Origin: a virus
Length of the DNA stretch: 44,290 nt
Strand: one strand, 5' to 3'
IMG/VR virus record: IMGVR_UViG_3300030109_001435
Coordinates: 1-44,290 of that record
Part shown: piece after piece, positions 7,558 to 18,516 of the stretch
Layout of the letters: every line of letters starts with the position of its first letter
How positions within the stretch are numbered: position 1 is the stretch's first letter
The notes under the pieces: model-generated
Told to the model about the DNA's origin: nothing
The model's database searches: none
The model's input: only the letters and a program-made list of their open reading frames with translations
Translations under genes and position numbers: made by a program

Positions 7558-10166
7558 TGGGTTTTGCAGGACAAGTATTCGCAGCGCGTGTCGCTATAGG
7601 TTTGGCTGTTCCGAGTCGAAAGGCTCTTCAACAGACAGGTGGAATACTTGCTACTGGTGTTAAACAAATACATCAACGTATAAAACAACAAGCTATGGCA
7701 TCTAATTTAGATAGTGTTCATAGAGAAAAATTAAGAAAGTTAAATACGATGACCACTACTTCTGCTGCAAGAACAGCAAATTTACTTAGGGTGCGTTTAG
7801 AACAGAATTTAAAACAACTTAACCAACAAACAAACAATTCAATCCGAAAATCTTTTAAAAATGTAGAACAAAATTATGCTAGATTGAGGGCTAAATTATC
7901 TAAACCTCTTCGTCAACAACTTTTTGCTGGAACTGCTGGTTTAACTGGTATGAAGGCAGCTCAACAAATGGCTAGAAATATGGCTGCAATGTCTAAAAAA
8001 GACCGTGCAGACGCTATAGCTGGTCAAAAGCGTATTGTTAACCTGATGCAGGAAGAATTAAACCGCAAAAGAAGACTTTTAGAAAACTCTAAACAGACAA
8101 CTAAAAAACAAAAAGAAGCTTATCGCGAACTTGTAAAGACTGTAAAAGCTGAAGATAGGGCTCTAACTAAAGAAAAACAAAGGTTAAAGGTTCTTAAAGA
8201 AATTGAAGGCGAGGTGTCAGAAATAACAGCTGAGATGAGAGAACAAGATGCTGCAAGTACTGATATAGGTGAGACAATATCTGGAGCAGCTACTACTTTG
8301 AAAGATAATTTTATGGATGCTTTACGTAACTCAGTAGCACTCTTAGCTGCTTTTGGTTATAAATTACAACAAAGCACAAGTGATTTAGTTGAGTTCGAAA
8401 GAGAGCTACTGAATGCTAACTCTGTGTTTAATTTAACTAACGATTCTTTATTTAACGTCGGTAACGAGATTATCAAATTCGGTAACGAATTCGGTATTGC
8501 CACTCAAAACGGCGCTACTGGGCTCTATCAGCTCGCTTCAGCAGGTTTGGAAGCAAATGAGGCAATGCAAGTTTTACCTGAGACCTTGAAGTTATCTATG
8601 GCTGTACAAGGAGACCACAATACTATCTCTAAACTTACAGCTCAAACATTGTTTGGTTTCGGTATGGAAATGAGCCAAGCAGCCGAAGTTACAGATAAAT
8701 TCGCTTTTGCTATTCAGAAGTCTCTTATTGAGTATCAAGATTTATCAAGCGCTGTTAAGTTTGCTCTACCTTTCTTTACCTCTACAGGGCAATCTATAGA
8801 CCAATTGTTAGGGGCTTTACAGATATTGACTAATAGAGCTTTAGAGGCTGGTATTGCAGGTAGGGGTCTTAGACAAGCATTGGCTGAATTTGCTGAGAGT
8901 GCTATGGATGCTGAAGTAGGATTCCGTAAGATGGGTGTTGAAATATTAAACGCCGAAGGAGAGATGAAACAATTAACTGAGATAGCTGCTCAGTTTGCTG
9001 AGGCAGTAGGACCTGAGACAGCTTCGAATACAGAATTATTAACCACTTTAATACAAGACTTGAATGTGCGTGGTGCTACGGCATTTATTCACTTAGTTCA
9101 AGCTTCTGATGAATTTACTGAAGCAGTTCAAAATACTGCTAATGCTGGTGGGCAATTGGATGAAATGGTTCGAATACAGAACCAAGCATTATCTGCTCAA
9201 ATCCAAATTTTAAAAACAAATATATTTTCTATTTTTGCATTAAGAGATGCTTCTTATGAGGGAACTGAATTTATTAATGCTTTCCATGAGGCTGTAGTTA
9301 ATATGGTGCAAGGATTAAAAGATATGATAGTGGTGGAAGAAGATGGTATACAAAAATTAACAGAATTTGGTCAATCAATTCAAGATGCTGCAATTGTATT
9401 TATTGAAAATTTTGACGAGGTTATACACAACCTTTTAGACACTTTACAAAGTTTAGCAGAAGAAGGTAAAATGATTACAAATGTTTTCGAATTATTGTAT
9501 TTACCTTTAAAGCTTATAACAGATGTAATGAAAATATTACCAGCGGGTTGGTTAGAAATGATAGTTTATTTCAAAATGTTTAATTCAGTAATACCACTTA
9601 CAACACTGGCTTGGTGGTCTTTATCTAGAGGAATAGCAGCAGCAACTGCTTCACAAATTGCCTACAATGCAGCTTCTGGAATGGGCGGTCTTGGTATGGG
9701 TATGGGTCGTCTCAGTTCAAAAGGAATTACTAAGGGTAAAACTGGAAGGTGGATGGTACCCGGAAGAGGAGGTAAAGGATTTGCGACTAAAGGTGCTGCT
9801 ATGCGTGCTATGGGTACAAGAGCAGCTCCAACGGCTGCTAGAGCGCTACCTTGGATAGCTAGAGGAGCACTGGGTATGACTGGTGTTGGTCTTCTTGCTC
9901 TAGGAGCTAGTGTAGCAATACCATGGTATATGAAAAAGAGAGCAGAAGAAGGAAAGGCTGGTGGAGGATATTTAACTCCAATGGCTCAAGGAGGATTCGC
10001 ATCTGGTGGTGCTCCATACCTTGTAGGAGAGCAAGGACCTGAGTTATTTGTACCAGAGGCAGCAGGACAACTTTTAAATAATGGCGCAACCCAAAATAGT
10101 ATAGGCAGTGGTATGAAGCTTAACAATGTTACAATAGGAATAGACTCTTTCGGAGGATTGGTATAA
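7557..10166 (+). CDS. Tail tape measure protein
   Basis: This gene encodes 869 residues. The N-terminal third is a helical coiled region (KKDRADAIAGQKRIVNLMQE and following), followed by a TP901-type tape-measure core (ATQNGATGLYQLASAGLEANE; RGLRQALAEFAESAMD). Hydrophobic segments lie near residues 650-690 and 755-785. The C-terminus has the familiar tape-measure tail GGYLTPMAQGGFASGGAPYL then VGEQGPELFVP. By the usual 0.15 nm per residue the tail would be roughly 130 nm. TAATG overlaps at both ends. Confidence 0.9.
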   Translation: MGFAGQVFAARVAIGLAVPSRKALQQTGGILATGVKQIHQRIKQQAMASNLDSVHREKLRKLNTMTTTSAARTANLLRVRLEQNLKQLNQQTNNSIRKSFKNVEQNYARLRAKLSKPLRQQLFAGTAGLTGMKAAQQMARNMAAMSKKDRADAIAGQKRIVNLMQEELNRKRRLLENSKQTTKKQKEAYRELVKTVKAEDRALTKEKQRLKVLKEIEGEVSEITAEMREQDAASTDIGETISGAATTLKDNFMDALRNSVALLAAFGYKLQQSTSDLVEFERELLNANSVFNLTNDSLFNVGNEIIKFGNEFGIATQNGATGLYQLASAGLEANEAMQVLPETLKLSMAVQGDHNTISKLTAQTLFGFGMEMSQAAEVTDKFAFAIQKSLIEYQDLSSAVKFALPFFTSTGQSIDQLLGALQILTNRALEAGIAGRGLRQALAEFAESAMDAEVGFRKMGVEILNAEGEMKQLTEIAAQFAEAVGPETASNTELLTTLIQDLNVRGATAFIHLVQASDEFTEAVQNTANAGGQLDEMVRIQNQALSAQIQILKTNIFSIFALRDASYEGTEFINAFHEAVVNMVQGLKDMIVVEEDGIQKLTEFGQSIQDAAIVFIENFDEVIHNLLDTLQSLAEEGKMITNVFELLYLPLKLITDVMKILPAGWLEMIVYFKMFNSVIPLTTLAWWSLSRGIAAATASQIAYNAASGMGGLGMGMGRLSSKGITKGKTGRWMVPGRGGKGFATKGAAMRAMGTRAAPTAARALPWIARGALGMTGVGLLALGASVAIPWYMKKRAEEGKAGGGYLTPMAQGGFASGGAPYLVGEQGPELFVPEAAGQLLNNGATQNSIGSGMKLNNVTIGIDSFGGLV

Positions 10167-13100
10167 TGCCCGGTAGCTCTTTTACTGTTAGACCTAATAG
10201 GTTTTACAGAGAAAAACAGATTTCTACATCTGTTCACGCAAATAATCAACATAAAGATTTTGCTAGAAAAAATGATTTTTTATATACTTTGACGACTGGT
10301 AAAGAACACCCCTATATAATTTTATCTGGTAGTATAAAACCAGAAGATGATATCGTACAAGGAAATTATAGTCTAAGAGGTGGATACTTAAGAACATTTG
10401 CTTCAGGAGTAAATACAACCAATGCAATGGGTGTAACTCCAACAGCTGAATTGTATAGATTACGAGATGATTACAAAGTAGAAGAAGGTGGGATGGAATA
10501 TGCTCGCAAAAGACTTACTACTGGTACCGTAGTCGTAACAAACGGAAGTAACGCTGTAGTAGGTACCAATACCAACTTTATTGTTAGCTCGAGTGAAACC
10601 CCAGAAGTGACTGTAGGTCAGAGAATATGGTTAGGAGCTGAGAATGAATATAAATCCCCCTATAATATAGCGGGTATATCTTCTGATACTGCTTTAACTC
10701 TTACTACAAACTACTCAGGAAACCACACTCTTAACATTGCTATAACTGGTATTACCAAGGCTAACCCTGCTGTGGTAACTGCTGCTTCACATGGTTTTTC
10801 TAATGGTGATAAAGTACGCATAAGCAGTGTAGGTGGAATGACGGAAGTAAATGGTAATTTATACACTGTAGCAAACAAAACAGCTAATACATTTGAATTA
10901 TCTGGAATAAATTCAACTGGATATACTACTTATACATCTGGTGGAGTTGTAAATCTTACTTGGGAAACTGAATTAGAAATGAATACACCTATAGGTGATG
11001 GGATAGCAATTTATAATCTAGCATATACTAAAACAGTTAATCTATCAGAAGATTTTGATGGGACTGATGCTGCTTTGTCACACAATACTGTAATTACTAG
11101 GGAAGGTCCCGGTGTTCTTAAACGTAGAGGTAATCCATATGTTTCAGGTATGGATTTTCCTACGTGGAAAAATTATGTTAGATGTAATATAGGTGGTATT
11201 GCTGAAGAAAAAAAGGCTAGAGAACTATTAGCAGAAGAAGCTTTTTATCCAACTAAATTTGAAGGCGCATATAATGTTTATACTCAAGGAGCTGCTGCAA
11301 ATGGAGTACCTTTGAAACCTACATCAGAGGGTGGAAGCACTGTATATGGTTATGTTTCTGATGTTACGAGTGGTGAAGTTAAGGGTATGGACCATGGAAG
11401 AATCTACTTGAAAAAAGAACCCGACCCATTAGAGTCTCGCGAAGATTACGATGCCGCATGTAATAGCAATTATAGATATAAAATTGTTCACCCATCTCCA
11501 GCAGGAACAACAACAGCTTACCATTTCCGTGATACTGATTTAGAAAAATTAGGTATATTGCGATGGGATACTGAAGAAACCTTTTCGGTGTCCGAGGACA
11601 ATACAGTCACTACTACTGAAAATAACACTAGGTTTGGTAAAATTTATAGCACAATGGATTTATATAATCCTTTCATTTCTACTACTAGTGTACCAGTGTT
11701 ACAATCTGCTGTAGAATTATCTGGTGATAATGCTAAAAGTGGAGCTAACGCCATGCGTATGTATCATTTATGGGACTATTCTCCAGACAACAAAGAAATA
11801 CAAAAATATTTAGGAAGAGATAATACATTAAATTGTCAAACTAATTACGCTTCTTTATATGACATTCCAATGCCTTTAACACAAGACTTATCCCAACAGA
11901 GGCTTGGTGACCATAGAACATATTTACCATATGTAGCTTTAGATTTAAACATAACTAAATTATCACCGGGTATTACATTTGGTGTAGACACTTACAAAAC
12001 ACAATTCGGTACAAAGGGTTTGATATATAACGATATGCAAGGAAGTAGTAGTGGTTATTATGACTTAGATGCTGCTGAGTTTGGTACTGGTGGAACAACT
12101 GCTAGAAATAAAATGGAAACGTTTTTACGCAGTGTGGTAATTACTTTCTCTAACTACAAACCAAAGGAATCACATACTTCTTTAGATGATTTTTTGGATT
12201 ATGGACTTAGAAACGCTTATGGTAATGCTGGTGGTTTAGGTATTGGAAATCCTGAATGTATAGTAGGAGGTGTTATGTTTACTAGAACTGGTATTGGTGG
12301 TGAAGATGATAATGATAACGCTTTTTGTTATGCACAAGCTTTACCTGTTATGAGGTCTAGTGATTTTACTACTGGATGGACTAGTAATTATGGTATAGCT
12401 AAAGCCGTTAGTGGTAGTAACGCTAGTCCGTGGCTATCGACTAATTCCGGTCGTTTACAAAATCTTTTTATTAGACCAACTGATTTTAACAATGTAGCTG
12501 GCGACCCACGCACTGTTAAAATTCCTATGAATCAATATTTTACTGTAAAATTCTTTATAGATGTAGACGCTAAACGTAGTAATACTTCTTTATCACGTAA
12601 TCCATATTCTGAGTTTGATGGCGGTGGTGTAGGTATGAGAGCAGTATTTGAACTTGATACTCCTCAAGAAGACGCCCCAAGTGTCAGCGCAGATAAAGAT
12701 TTACCCTACATAGATGTAGCTTTCCCCGGTAGCGACGCTGGTAACCAATATAGTTTTAGAGATTTTATAATTGTTGGTACAGCAGCAGACGAAAATAAAC
12801 TTATATACCCTAAACATATGACTATTTGGGTTCAAAATTACCCTTGGGTTGAAGATGACACTGTCTATTTTAAACAAGGTGATAGTACATTAGTTAGTGC
12901 TGGTAATGGTACAGAGACTGAATTATACGTAGATAATGTACAATTGGTAGATTTTTACCAAGAAATCGCTAATTCAACTGCAACACAGAATTCATCTGCG
13001 GTTATACAATTCCCACAAGGAAGAACAGTAACATCTCCTCTCACTAAGATTACAGCTTCACCAGCAGGTAGTCCTTATACTTTAACATCATTAAACCCCG

Positions 13101-15454
13101 GAACAGGTAGTGTTGAATTTACTGATATGGCTACTAATTATACTGAATATACACCTGCTTCATATCTGGCCTTTGGTTTTGACCATCCTACTAATTTACC
13201 TATCAGTGGCAATTCTAGTTCTAGAAGAGGTTACTTTTTAATGAATTCATTTGGAACACCTACATTTAGTACTTTAGACCAAATAGTTCCTGATTTGTAT
13301 GGAGGCGGTATGGTGTCACTAGAAGGTAGGTCAGATACAGGAGTTACCTCTGATGAAAATGATTTTTATGGATATCAATTTTATGGTTCAAGTTGGACTA
13401 GTGGTACTTACGCTGACACTGCAACAGGGTCTACATTATATGGTGTAGTGAGTACACAAGATGATACGGATAAAATTAATGTAACTACTGGTAGCAATAA
13501 TTATATGGCCTCTGATGGATTTACTCAAAAGGGGAACTTTATGATGAGTATTAGTGGTTCTACTTCATATGACAAATGGGGTAAAAGAGAGAATGTAGTA
13601 GCTTCTACTAAAATTATAGATGTACCGAGAAATGGTAATAATCTCAATAGTAACCAAGTTGTTCTTGCCGACCCAGACATAATTAATATATATAATGAAG
13701 ATGAAGAATATATAATATATAAAGCTGGTAGGGCTAAAGGTAATGCAACAATCGGAATAGAATTGGCTGCAATAATAAATTTAAAATTAGCTAATGGTAT
13801 AAGAAGTGTCGAAGCAAATGGTACAGTTACTTTTAATAAAGATTTGTTAGAAAGTGATTCTCATATAAACAAACAAGCTATGTGCGTCGAAGAAAACCTA
13901 TCAGAACTATACATATCACCCTATAAATACTGGGTAACTCTTATGACCAAAGGAGACCAAGACCATGCACAACGAACATTTGAAAGTGCTACTTTATTAA
14001 ATAATAATTTATCAGGTGCTACAGTAAGCACTATTACAGGAACAACATATAACGAGACTGTTTATACTTATGATTCTGGTGCACAAACAAACATCGGAGA
14101 ATCTGCGCTTTACGACAAAGAATGGAATTTCTTATTTGACCCCGAAGCAGACACTGCTGTTATTTTAACTAATGATTACGGTTATGGTCCTTATAATCCA
14201 GAAACTAAAAATGGAGGGGAGGTTGCACGTGAAGGTGTACGTAAACAGACAAATCAATATTTTGATATAACAAAAATGGTATTAGAGCCAGAAATAAACG
14301 AAGGTAGTAGTTTTAACGCTATGATTCGTATGCCTTCAGCTACCGTTGTTAACAAAATATTTTTATATGGTGACGAATATGCAGGCAGTAATAGCAGGCA
14401 ATATAAACCTACTTTTATTTTTGAATATGAAGATTTACCACCTACTGTAAATAGTTTTGCTGTAGAACCTGCTTTTGATTTGTTAGATAATGATGTTAAC
14501 CTTTATGAATTAACAGATGCAAATTTAAACGCTGTTAAATTCAATTGGAAAGAAGATGCTGATGATATTTGGTATAGAATGTTGATAGTACAGAAAGAAG
14601 GTGCAGTACCAAATAAATATGCTAATGCTACATTATGGGTGCCATTGAACGAAGAGCCTTCTAATTTAACAACTGCCCCAACATATTCATGGTATAATCC
14701 TAAAGCTGATACAAGTGGTAGTGCATTAGTCGGTACAAAACTTAGAGCACATGTAGATGGTATACAAGGATATGCTCCATTTATAAGTGGAAATTCATTC
14801 GGTACAGGTAGTAATGGTGCTTCTGTAACAATAGACCATTCAGATAATGTTGGTTTAAAAGATATGTCTGAATATACACTTGTAGCACATGTTACCTTTG
14901 ATTCAACGATGGATGGTTCAGCATGTGTAATTGCTACTCAAAATGGGGCTCCAGATTATTGGAAGTTAACTAAAAATGCAGGTAATAATATAACTTACAA
15001 ACACGACGTTGGTGCAGAAATTACAGGCACTTCTTTTGTTCCTTGTGATGGTAAAACTGCAACTAGTATTATTGTAACATATAAAAATGACAGCGAAGAT
15101 GGTCCAGACTTACAACTTTACGTTAATGGAAGATTAGAAGGTTATACTGCTGATACAGGAGGACCTCTAGCTTTAACTTCTGATATAGAATTGGGAGCTT
15201 GGTCTTTTGGTGGAGTGGGTGGATATTTCAGGGGAAGAATAGAAGAATTTATTTTATATGATAAAAAATACTATGTTCCAGAAGATGGGGATGAGTTTAT
15301 ATTAAACACTGCGGATTTAGACGACGTTTCATCTAGTAGACAAAATACTTGGTCTGCTAGATTATTCTTGTATGATTACCACAATATTAGAGGAAAAACT
15401 CCTAGACAAGTAACTAGTACTGATAATGTTTCATGGAGGACTACAACGATATAA
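10166..15454 (+). CDS. Giant tail-tip/fibre protein with E1-FCCH-like and LamG-like domains
   Basis: This gene encodes 1762 residues, Thr/Ser/Asn/Gly-rich beta protein. Residues about 118-186 (GTVVVTNGSNAVVGTNTNF) resemble a phage fibre repeat. Residues about 190-270 match the FCCH-like domain of phage tail proteins (VTAASHGFSNGDKVRISSVG then NTFELSGINSTGY). Residues about 1490-1725 form a concanavalin/LamG-like jelly roll (LQLYVNGRLEGYT; GRIEEFILYDKKYY). It lies right after the tape measure, where distal tail and receptor-binding proteins sit, and may bind host surface glycans. Confidence 0.65.
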   Translation: MPGSSFTVRPNRFYREKQISTSVHANNQHKDFARKNDFLYTLTTGKEHPYIILSGSIKPEDDIVQGNYSLRGGYLRTFASGVNTTNAMGVTPTAELYRLRDDYKVEEGGMEYARKRLTTGTVVVTNGSNAVVGTNTNFIVSSSETPEVTVGQRIWLGAENEYKSPYNIAGISSDTALTLTTNYSGNHTLNIAITGITKANPAVVTAASHGFSNGDKVRISSVGGMTEVNGNLYTVANKTANTFELSGINSTGYTTYTSGGVVNLTWETELEMNTPIGDGIAIYNLAYTKTVNLSEDFDGTDAALSHNTVITREGPGVLKRRGNPYVSGMDFPTWKNYVRCNIGGIAEEKKARELLAEEAFYPTKFEGAYNVYTQGAAANGVPLKPTSEGGSTVYGYVSDVTSGEVKGMDHGRIYLKKEPDPLESREDYDAACNSNYRYKIVHPSPAGTTTAYHFRDTDLEKLGILRWDTEETFSVSEDNTVTTTENNTRFGKIYSTMDLYNPFISTTSVPVLQSAVELSGDNAKSGANAMRMYHLWDYSPDNKEIQKYLGRDNTLNCQTNYASLYDIPMPLTQDLSQQRLGDHRTYLPYVALDLNITKLSPGITFGVDTYKTQFGTKGLIYNDMQGSSSGYYDLDAAEFGTGGTTARNKMETFLRSVVITFSNYKPKESHTSLDDFLDYGLRNAYGNAGGLGIGNPECIVGGVMFTRTGIGGEDDNDNAFCYAQALPVMRSSDFTTGWTSNYGIAKAVSGSNASPWLSTNSGRLQNLFIRPTDFNNVAGDPRTVKIPMNQYFTVKFFIDVDAKRSNTSLSRNPYSEFDGGGVGMRAVFELDTPQEDAPSVSADKDLPYIDVAFPGSDAGNQYSFRDFIIVGTAADENKLIYPKHMTIWVQNYPWVEDDTVYFKQGDSTLVSAGNGTETELYVDNVQLVDFYQEIANSTATQNSSAVIQFPQGRTVTSPLTKITASPAGSPYTLTSLNPGTGSVEFTDMATNYTEYTPASYLAFGFDHPTNLPISGNSSSRRGYFLMNSFGTPTFSTLDQIVPDLYGGGMVSLEGRSDTGVTSDENDFYGYQFYGSSWTSGTYADTATGSTLYGVVSTQDDTDKINVTTGSNNYMASDGFTQKGNFMMSISGSTSYDKWGKRENVVASTKIIDVPRNGNNLNSNQVVLADPDIINIYNEDEEYIIYKAGRAKGNATIGIELAAIINLKLANGIRSVEANGTVTFNKDLLESDSHINKQAMCVEENLSELYISPYKYWVTLMTKGDQDHAQRTFESATLLNNNLSGATVSTITGTTYNETVYTYDSGAQTNIGESALYDKEWNFLFDPEADTAVILTNDYGYGPYNPETKNGGEVAREGVRKQTNQYFDITKMVLEPEINEGSSFNAMIRMPSATVVNKIFLYGDEYAGSNSRQYKPTFIFEYEDLPPTVNSFAVEPAFDLLDNDVNLYELTDANLNAVKFNWKEDADDIWYRMLIVQKEGAVPNKYANATLWVPLNEEPSNLTTAPTYSWYNPKADTSGSALVGTKLRAHVDGIQGYAPFISGNSFGTGSNGASVTIDHSDNVGLKDMSEYTLVAHVTFDSTMDGSACVIATQNGAPDYWKLTKNAGNNITYKHDVGAEITGTSFVPCDGKTATSIIVTYKNDSEDGPDLQLYVNGRLEGYTADTGGPLALTSDIELGAWSFGGVGGYFRGRIEEFILYDKKYYVPEDGDEFILNTADLDDVSSSRQNTWSARLFLYDYHNIRGKTPRQVTSTDNVSWRTTTI

Positions 15455-18400
15455 TGGCTCTAACTTGGGACGATTCTACTCCTGATGTGAATCAAGAAGT
15501 CACAGCCACTTTAACCTTTACCAATTCAGACGTAAGAGCAGTATATATTGATTGGGATGACGGAACGAGTAATAAAAAAGATGAAGCAAATTACCAATGG
15601 GTTACATCAACAGAACCTAAAGGTACTATGACAGTCAAACATACTTATAATCAAGCTGGTGTATTTAAACCAATTATCCAGACTGTTAATTCTTCTGGGT
15701 TTATATCTCGTTATTATGGTTCAGAATCTTCTAATACAAATATAGTACCATATTCTCAAGATAGTAGTATAGTATCTTCAACCGTTTCAGATAAAGCACC
15801 TAGTGCAATTATGAAAATTGAAAATACAGAAAATAATTCAGGTATAGATAATTCTATATTACGTGAACAAGGTGCCAAACAATTATATATTGCTATAGCT
15901 CCTACAGTAACTCGAACTGAGTTAACAGGAACTATAAAACAAGTAACACTCTCAGTTGAAGGTGTGACTCATGTTAATTCATTAGTGCAGAACTCTAGTG
16001 ATGATACAGAAGCTCAGTTTGGTTTAGGTTCTATGTCTAAATTACAAACTTTAGAGTTTGATATAAATTTCACAACAGCAGCTAATCAGTACGGTGTGTA
16101 CGATTTTTATGGTGAAGCAAATAGTAATACAATAGGGTTGTGGTCTCAGGTATTAAAATTCAAATATGTAAGTTGTAAAGCTACTGGAACTACGGCTGCT
16201 GCTGTAGATACAGATTACACTACTAATGAAGTATTTAATAGATTAAAAATATTCTTAGTTACCAAAGCGGCCGATGGTAAATATTATCCTATTTCTTATG
16301 TTAGCGCTGGTTCACCGATAAAAAATGCTGATGACAATACTAGATACAGCACTTTAGATATGGGACAAAGTAGGGCAGCAGCTTCTAATAAAACTATATC
16401 TAATTATAGATATGATAGTGGTAAAGGGTGGTTAAGCCCTATTAAGCAATGGGATTTAGAAACCATAGTAGGCACCACTAAGACCTTGGGTTCTGGAACT
16501 AAGCAAACTTCTTCTATAGTAACGCAACATTACTCTTATTTAATCAATCCTATTGGGTTGAACAATGTAGCAGCACAAGCCTTATTTGGCTCAGGTGGCG
16601 CTAACATATATCCTTGGTATAACCCACCCATTGGAGGAGCTACTACTTCAGGTAATCTCAGAGAAGACTCAGTAGGGCTCGATGATTTTGGAAGGTTATA
16701 TGACCAATATTATTGCACAAGAACTTCTGTGCAGGCTTCTTCTAATTCAGGTAGTTCGATTAATAGTAATCAACCAGAAGTATTTAGAATATCTCCTGCA
16801 CCAAATTGGTCTACAGCAGAGAGTATAACTGAAACTCCTGTGAGCGACCATACTTCTGCCATGTTAAATAATGGTAGTGGTAATTCTTTTAAATTAAGTT
16901 CTGTTAATGGTGAAACTCAAAAAGATATTAAAAATGCAGACTCTTTAACGCAAGAAGCAGAATACTTATTGTTAACGTTTGATAGTAAAACTAATAAAAT
17001 ATTTTTTAATGCTACTAATTATACAAACGGATTACAATCTGGTTTAACTGGTTATACTAATATTAGTGGTTTAAAGGTAGCAGGTGTTGAGTATTTACAT
17101 ATAGATGAAAGTGGTACTAAAAAACAAAATGCTTATTGGAAAAATGTAGACTTTGTTGATACTACAAAAATATATAGAGAAAAAAGAGATACTAGTACTA
17201 AAAAATATGATGATTTTCATACTTCATTTGCTAAATCTGGTTTTATTAGTTTTGATATGCCACATGATTGGTCTAACACTTCTATAAAAAAATTATGTGG
17301 TGGCCAATACAATACAGCTAGTGGCACATTTTCTAATTGTGTGGCTGCTGGTCAAGATGATGTGGTAGTAACTGGTACTGCCACTAACGTGGCTGGTGTT
17401 TCTGGTTATGGTGATGGAATGGTTAAAGTAACTTTGTCTGCTGCCGCTGATAAAACTGCTATGCAAACTATTGGAACTGAGGATGATGTAGGTGCTTATA
17501 AGTATGCATTTATTGTAACCACCGGAACTGCTTCTGGTTCTATGTGGTGGGTAGCAAGTGGTGGCGCTAATGGTTGGGATGAAGATACAGGTAACGGTAT
17601 AATATGCCTTCAGGTGGGTAATACTGGTACTTCGGCCAGTAATGCTCAATTAGTGATGCCTGCTGGTACTATTACTGGTAGTGTGAGAAGGGTAAATATA
17701 TATGATGTTGTAGATGGTACTCCGAAAGTATTTCAGGATGGAGGGGCAGGAGGAGGTGCTGGTGGTGCTGGTGCTTCTACTAATTGGAAATTGATGCCTG
17801 TTCAAAGTCAATATTATAAGATAGATAGTGGTGGTTCAGCTGCTAACGTATGGTTCCCTAATCAGTATAATTTAAGAAATGCTATATTTACAGGTTCTTC
17901 ATGGGCAACAAATGATAAATATCTATTAAAAATAACTTTAAGTGGGCAAACAAACGCAGGCACAGTTGACCAACCATGCCCTGAATTATGGAATATATTT
18001 GATGCATCTAGCGCAGATACTACGATTATAAAATCCGTAGATGATTCAGCATATAATTTAAATTCAATACCTATTACGAGTGATATTAGTATGAGACGAA
18101 GTGGTATCTATTATAGAGCCATTACTAGAAAAGGTAAAACTTTTATAGCTAAGACTGGTGTAGGATTAGAACAAGTAGGTTTTAGTAGTAAAGCACTTGG
18201 TGATGAAACCAGTTCAACGGCATTTGAAGACCATGGTCCGGGAACTATGTATGGTTATCTACACAAGGTGAGAAAACTACAAGAAGAGGGAGTTCCTGTC
18301 TATTGGGATGAGAAACAAAAAGATGGTACTTATATTAGGTTATGGGGAGTTATAGGTAACTTAAATGAGACACGTGCTTCAGGTGGTCCAAGAGCTACAA

Positions 18401-18516
18401 TGTCTTATACTTGTAACATGATTGTAAAAGATATAGCTTTACTTGATACTACTGGTAAACTGATGACTGACAGATTCCCATTAGGAGGAGTAGCTGATGA
18501 ACGAGATTATTCCTGA
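15454..18516 (+). CDS. Large tail protein with N-terminal PKD-like domain
   Basis: This gene encodes 1020 residues from the ATG that overlaps the previous stop (TAATG). An ATG 21 bases upstream is less likely because it has no Shine-Dalgarno. Residues about 5-90 are PKD-like (VYIDWDDGTSNKK ... VKHTYNQAGVFKPIIQTVNS). The middle is beta-rich, with a Gly-rich linker near residue 765 (DGGAGGGAGGAGA), and the C-terminal 120 residues look like a compact tail domain (RKLQEEGVPVYWDEKQKDGT). It is probably a fibre or tail-tip component working with the preceding giant protein. Confidence 0.6.
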   Translation: MALTWDDSTPDVNQEVTATLTFTNSDVRAVYIDWDDGTSNKKDEANYQWVTSTEPKGTMTVKHTYNQAGVFKPIIQTVNSSGFISRYYGSESSNTNIVPYSQDSSIVSSTVSDKAPSAIMKIENTENNSGIDNSILREQGAKQLYIAIAPTVTRTELTGTIKQVTLSVEGVTHVNSLVQNSSDDTEAQFGLGSMSKLQTLEFDINFTTAANQYGVYDFYGEANSNTIGLWSQVLKFKYVSCKATGTTAAAVDTDYTTNEVFNRLKIFLVTKAADGKYYPISYVSAGSPIKNADDNTRYSTLDMGQSRAAASNKTISNYRYDSGKGWLSPIKQWDLETIVGTTKTLGSGTKQTSSIVTQHYSYLINPIGLNNVAAQALFGSGGANIYPWYNPPIGGATTSGNLREDSVGLDDFGRLYDQYYCTRTSVQASSNSGSSINSNQPEVFRISPAPNWSTAESITETPVSDHTSAMLNNGSGNSFKLSSVNGETQKDIKNADSLTQEAEYLLLTFDSKTNKIFFNATNYTNGLQSGLTGYTNISGLKVAGVEYLHIDESGTKKQNAYWKNVDFVDTTKIYREKRDTSTKKYDDFHTSFAKSGFISFDMPHDWSNTSIKKLCGGQYNTASGTFSNCVAAGQDDVVVTGTATNVAGVSGYGDGMVKVTLSAAADKTAMQTIGTEDDVGAYKYAFIVTTGTASGSMWWVASGGANGWDEDTGNGIICLQVGNTGTSASNAQLVMPAGTITGSVRRVNIYDVVDGTPKVFQDGGAGGGAGGAGASTNWKLMPVQSQYYKIDSGGSAANVWFPNQYNLRNAIFTGSSWATNDKYLLKITLSGQTNAGTVDQPCPELWNIFDASSADTTIIKSVDDSAYNLNSIPITSDISMRRSGIYYRAITRKGKTFIAKTGVGLEQVGFSSKALGDETSSTAFEDHGPGTMYGYLHKVRKLQEEGVPVYWDEKQKDGTYIRLWGVIGNLNETRASGGPRATMSYTCNMIVKDIALLDTTGKLMTDRFPLGGVADERDYS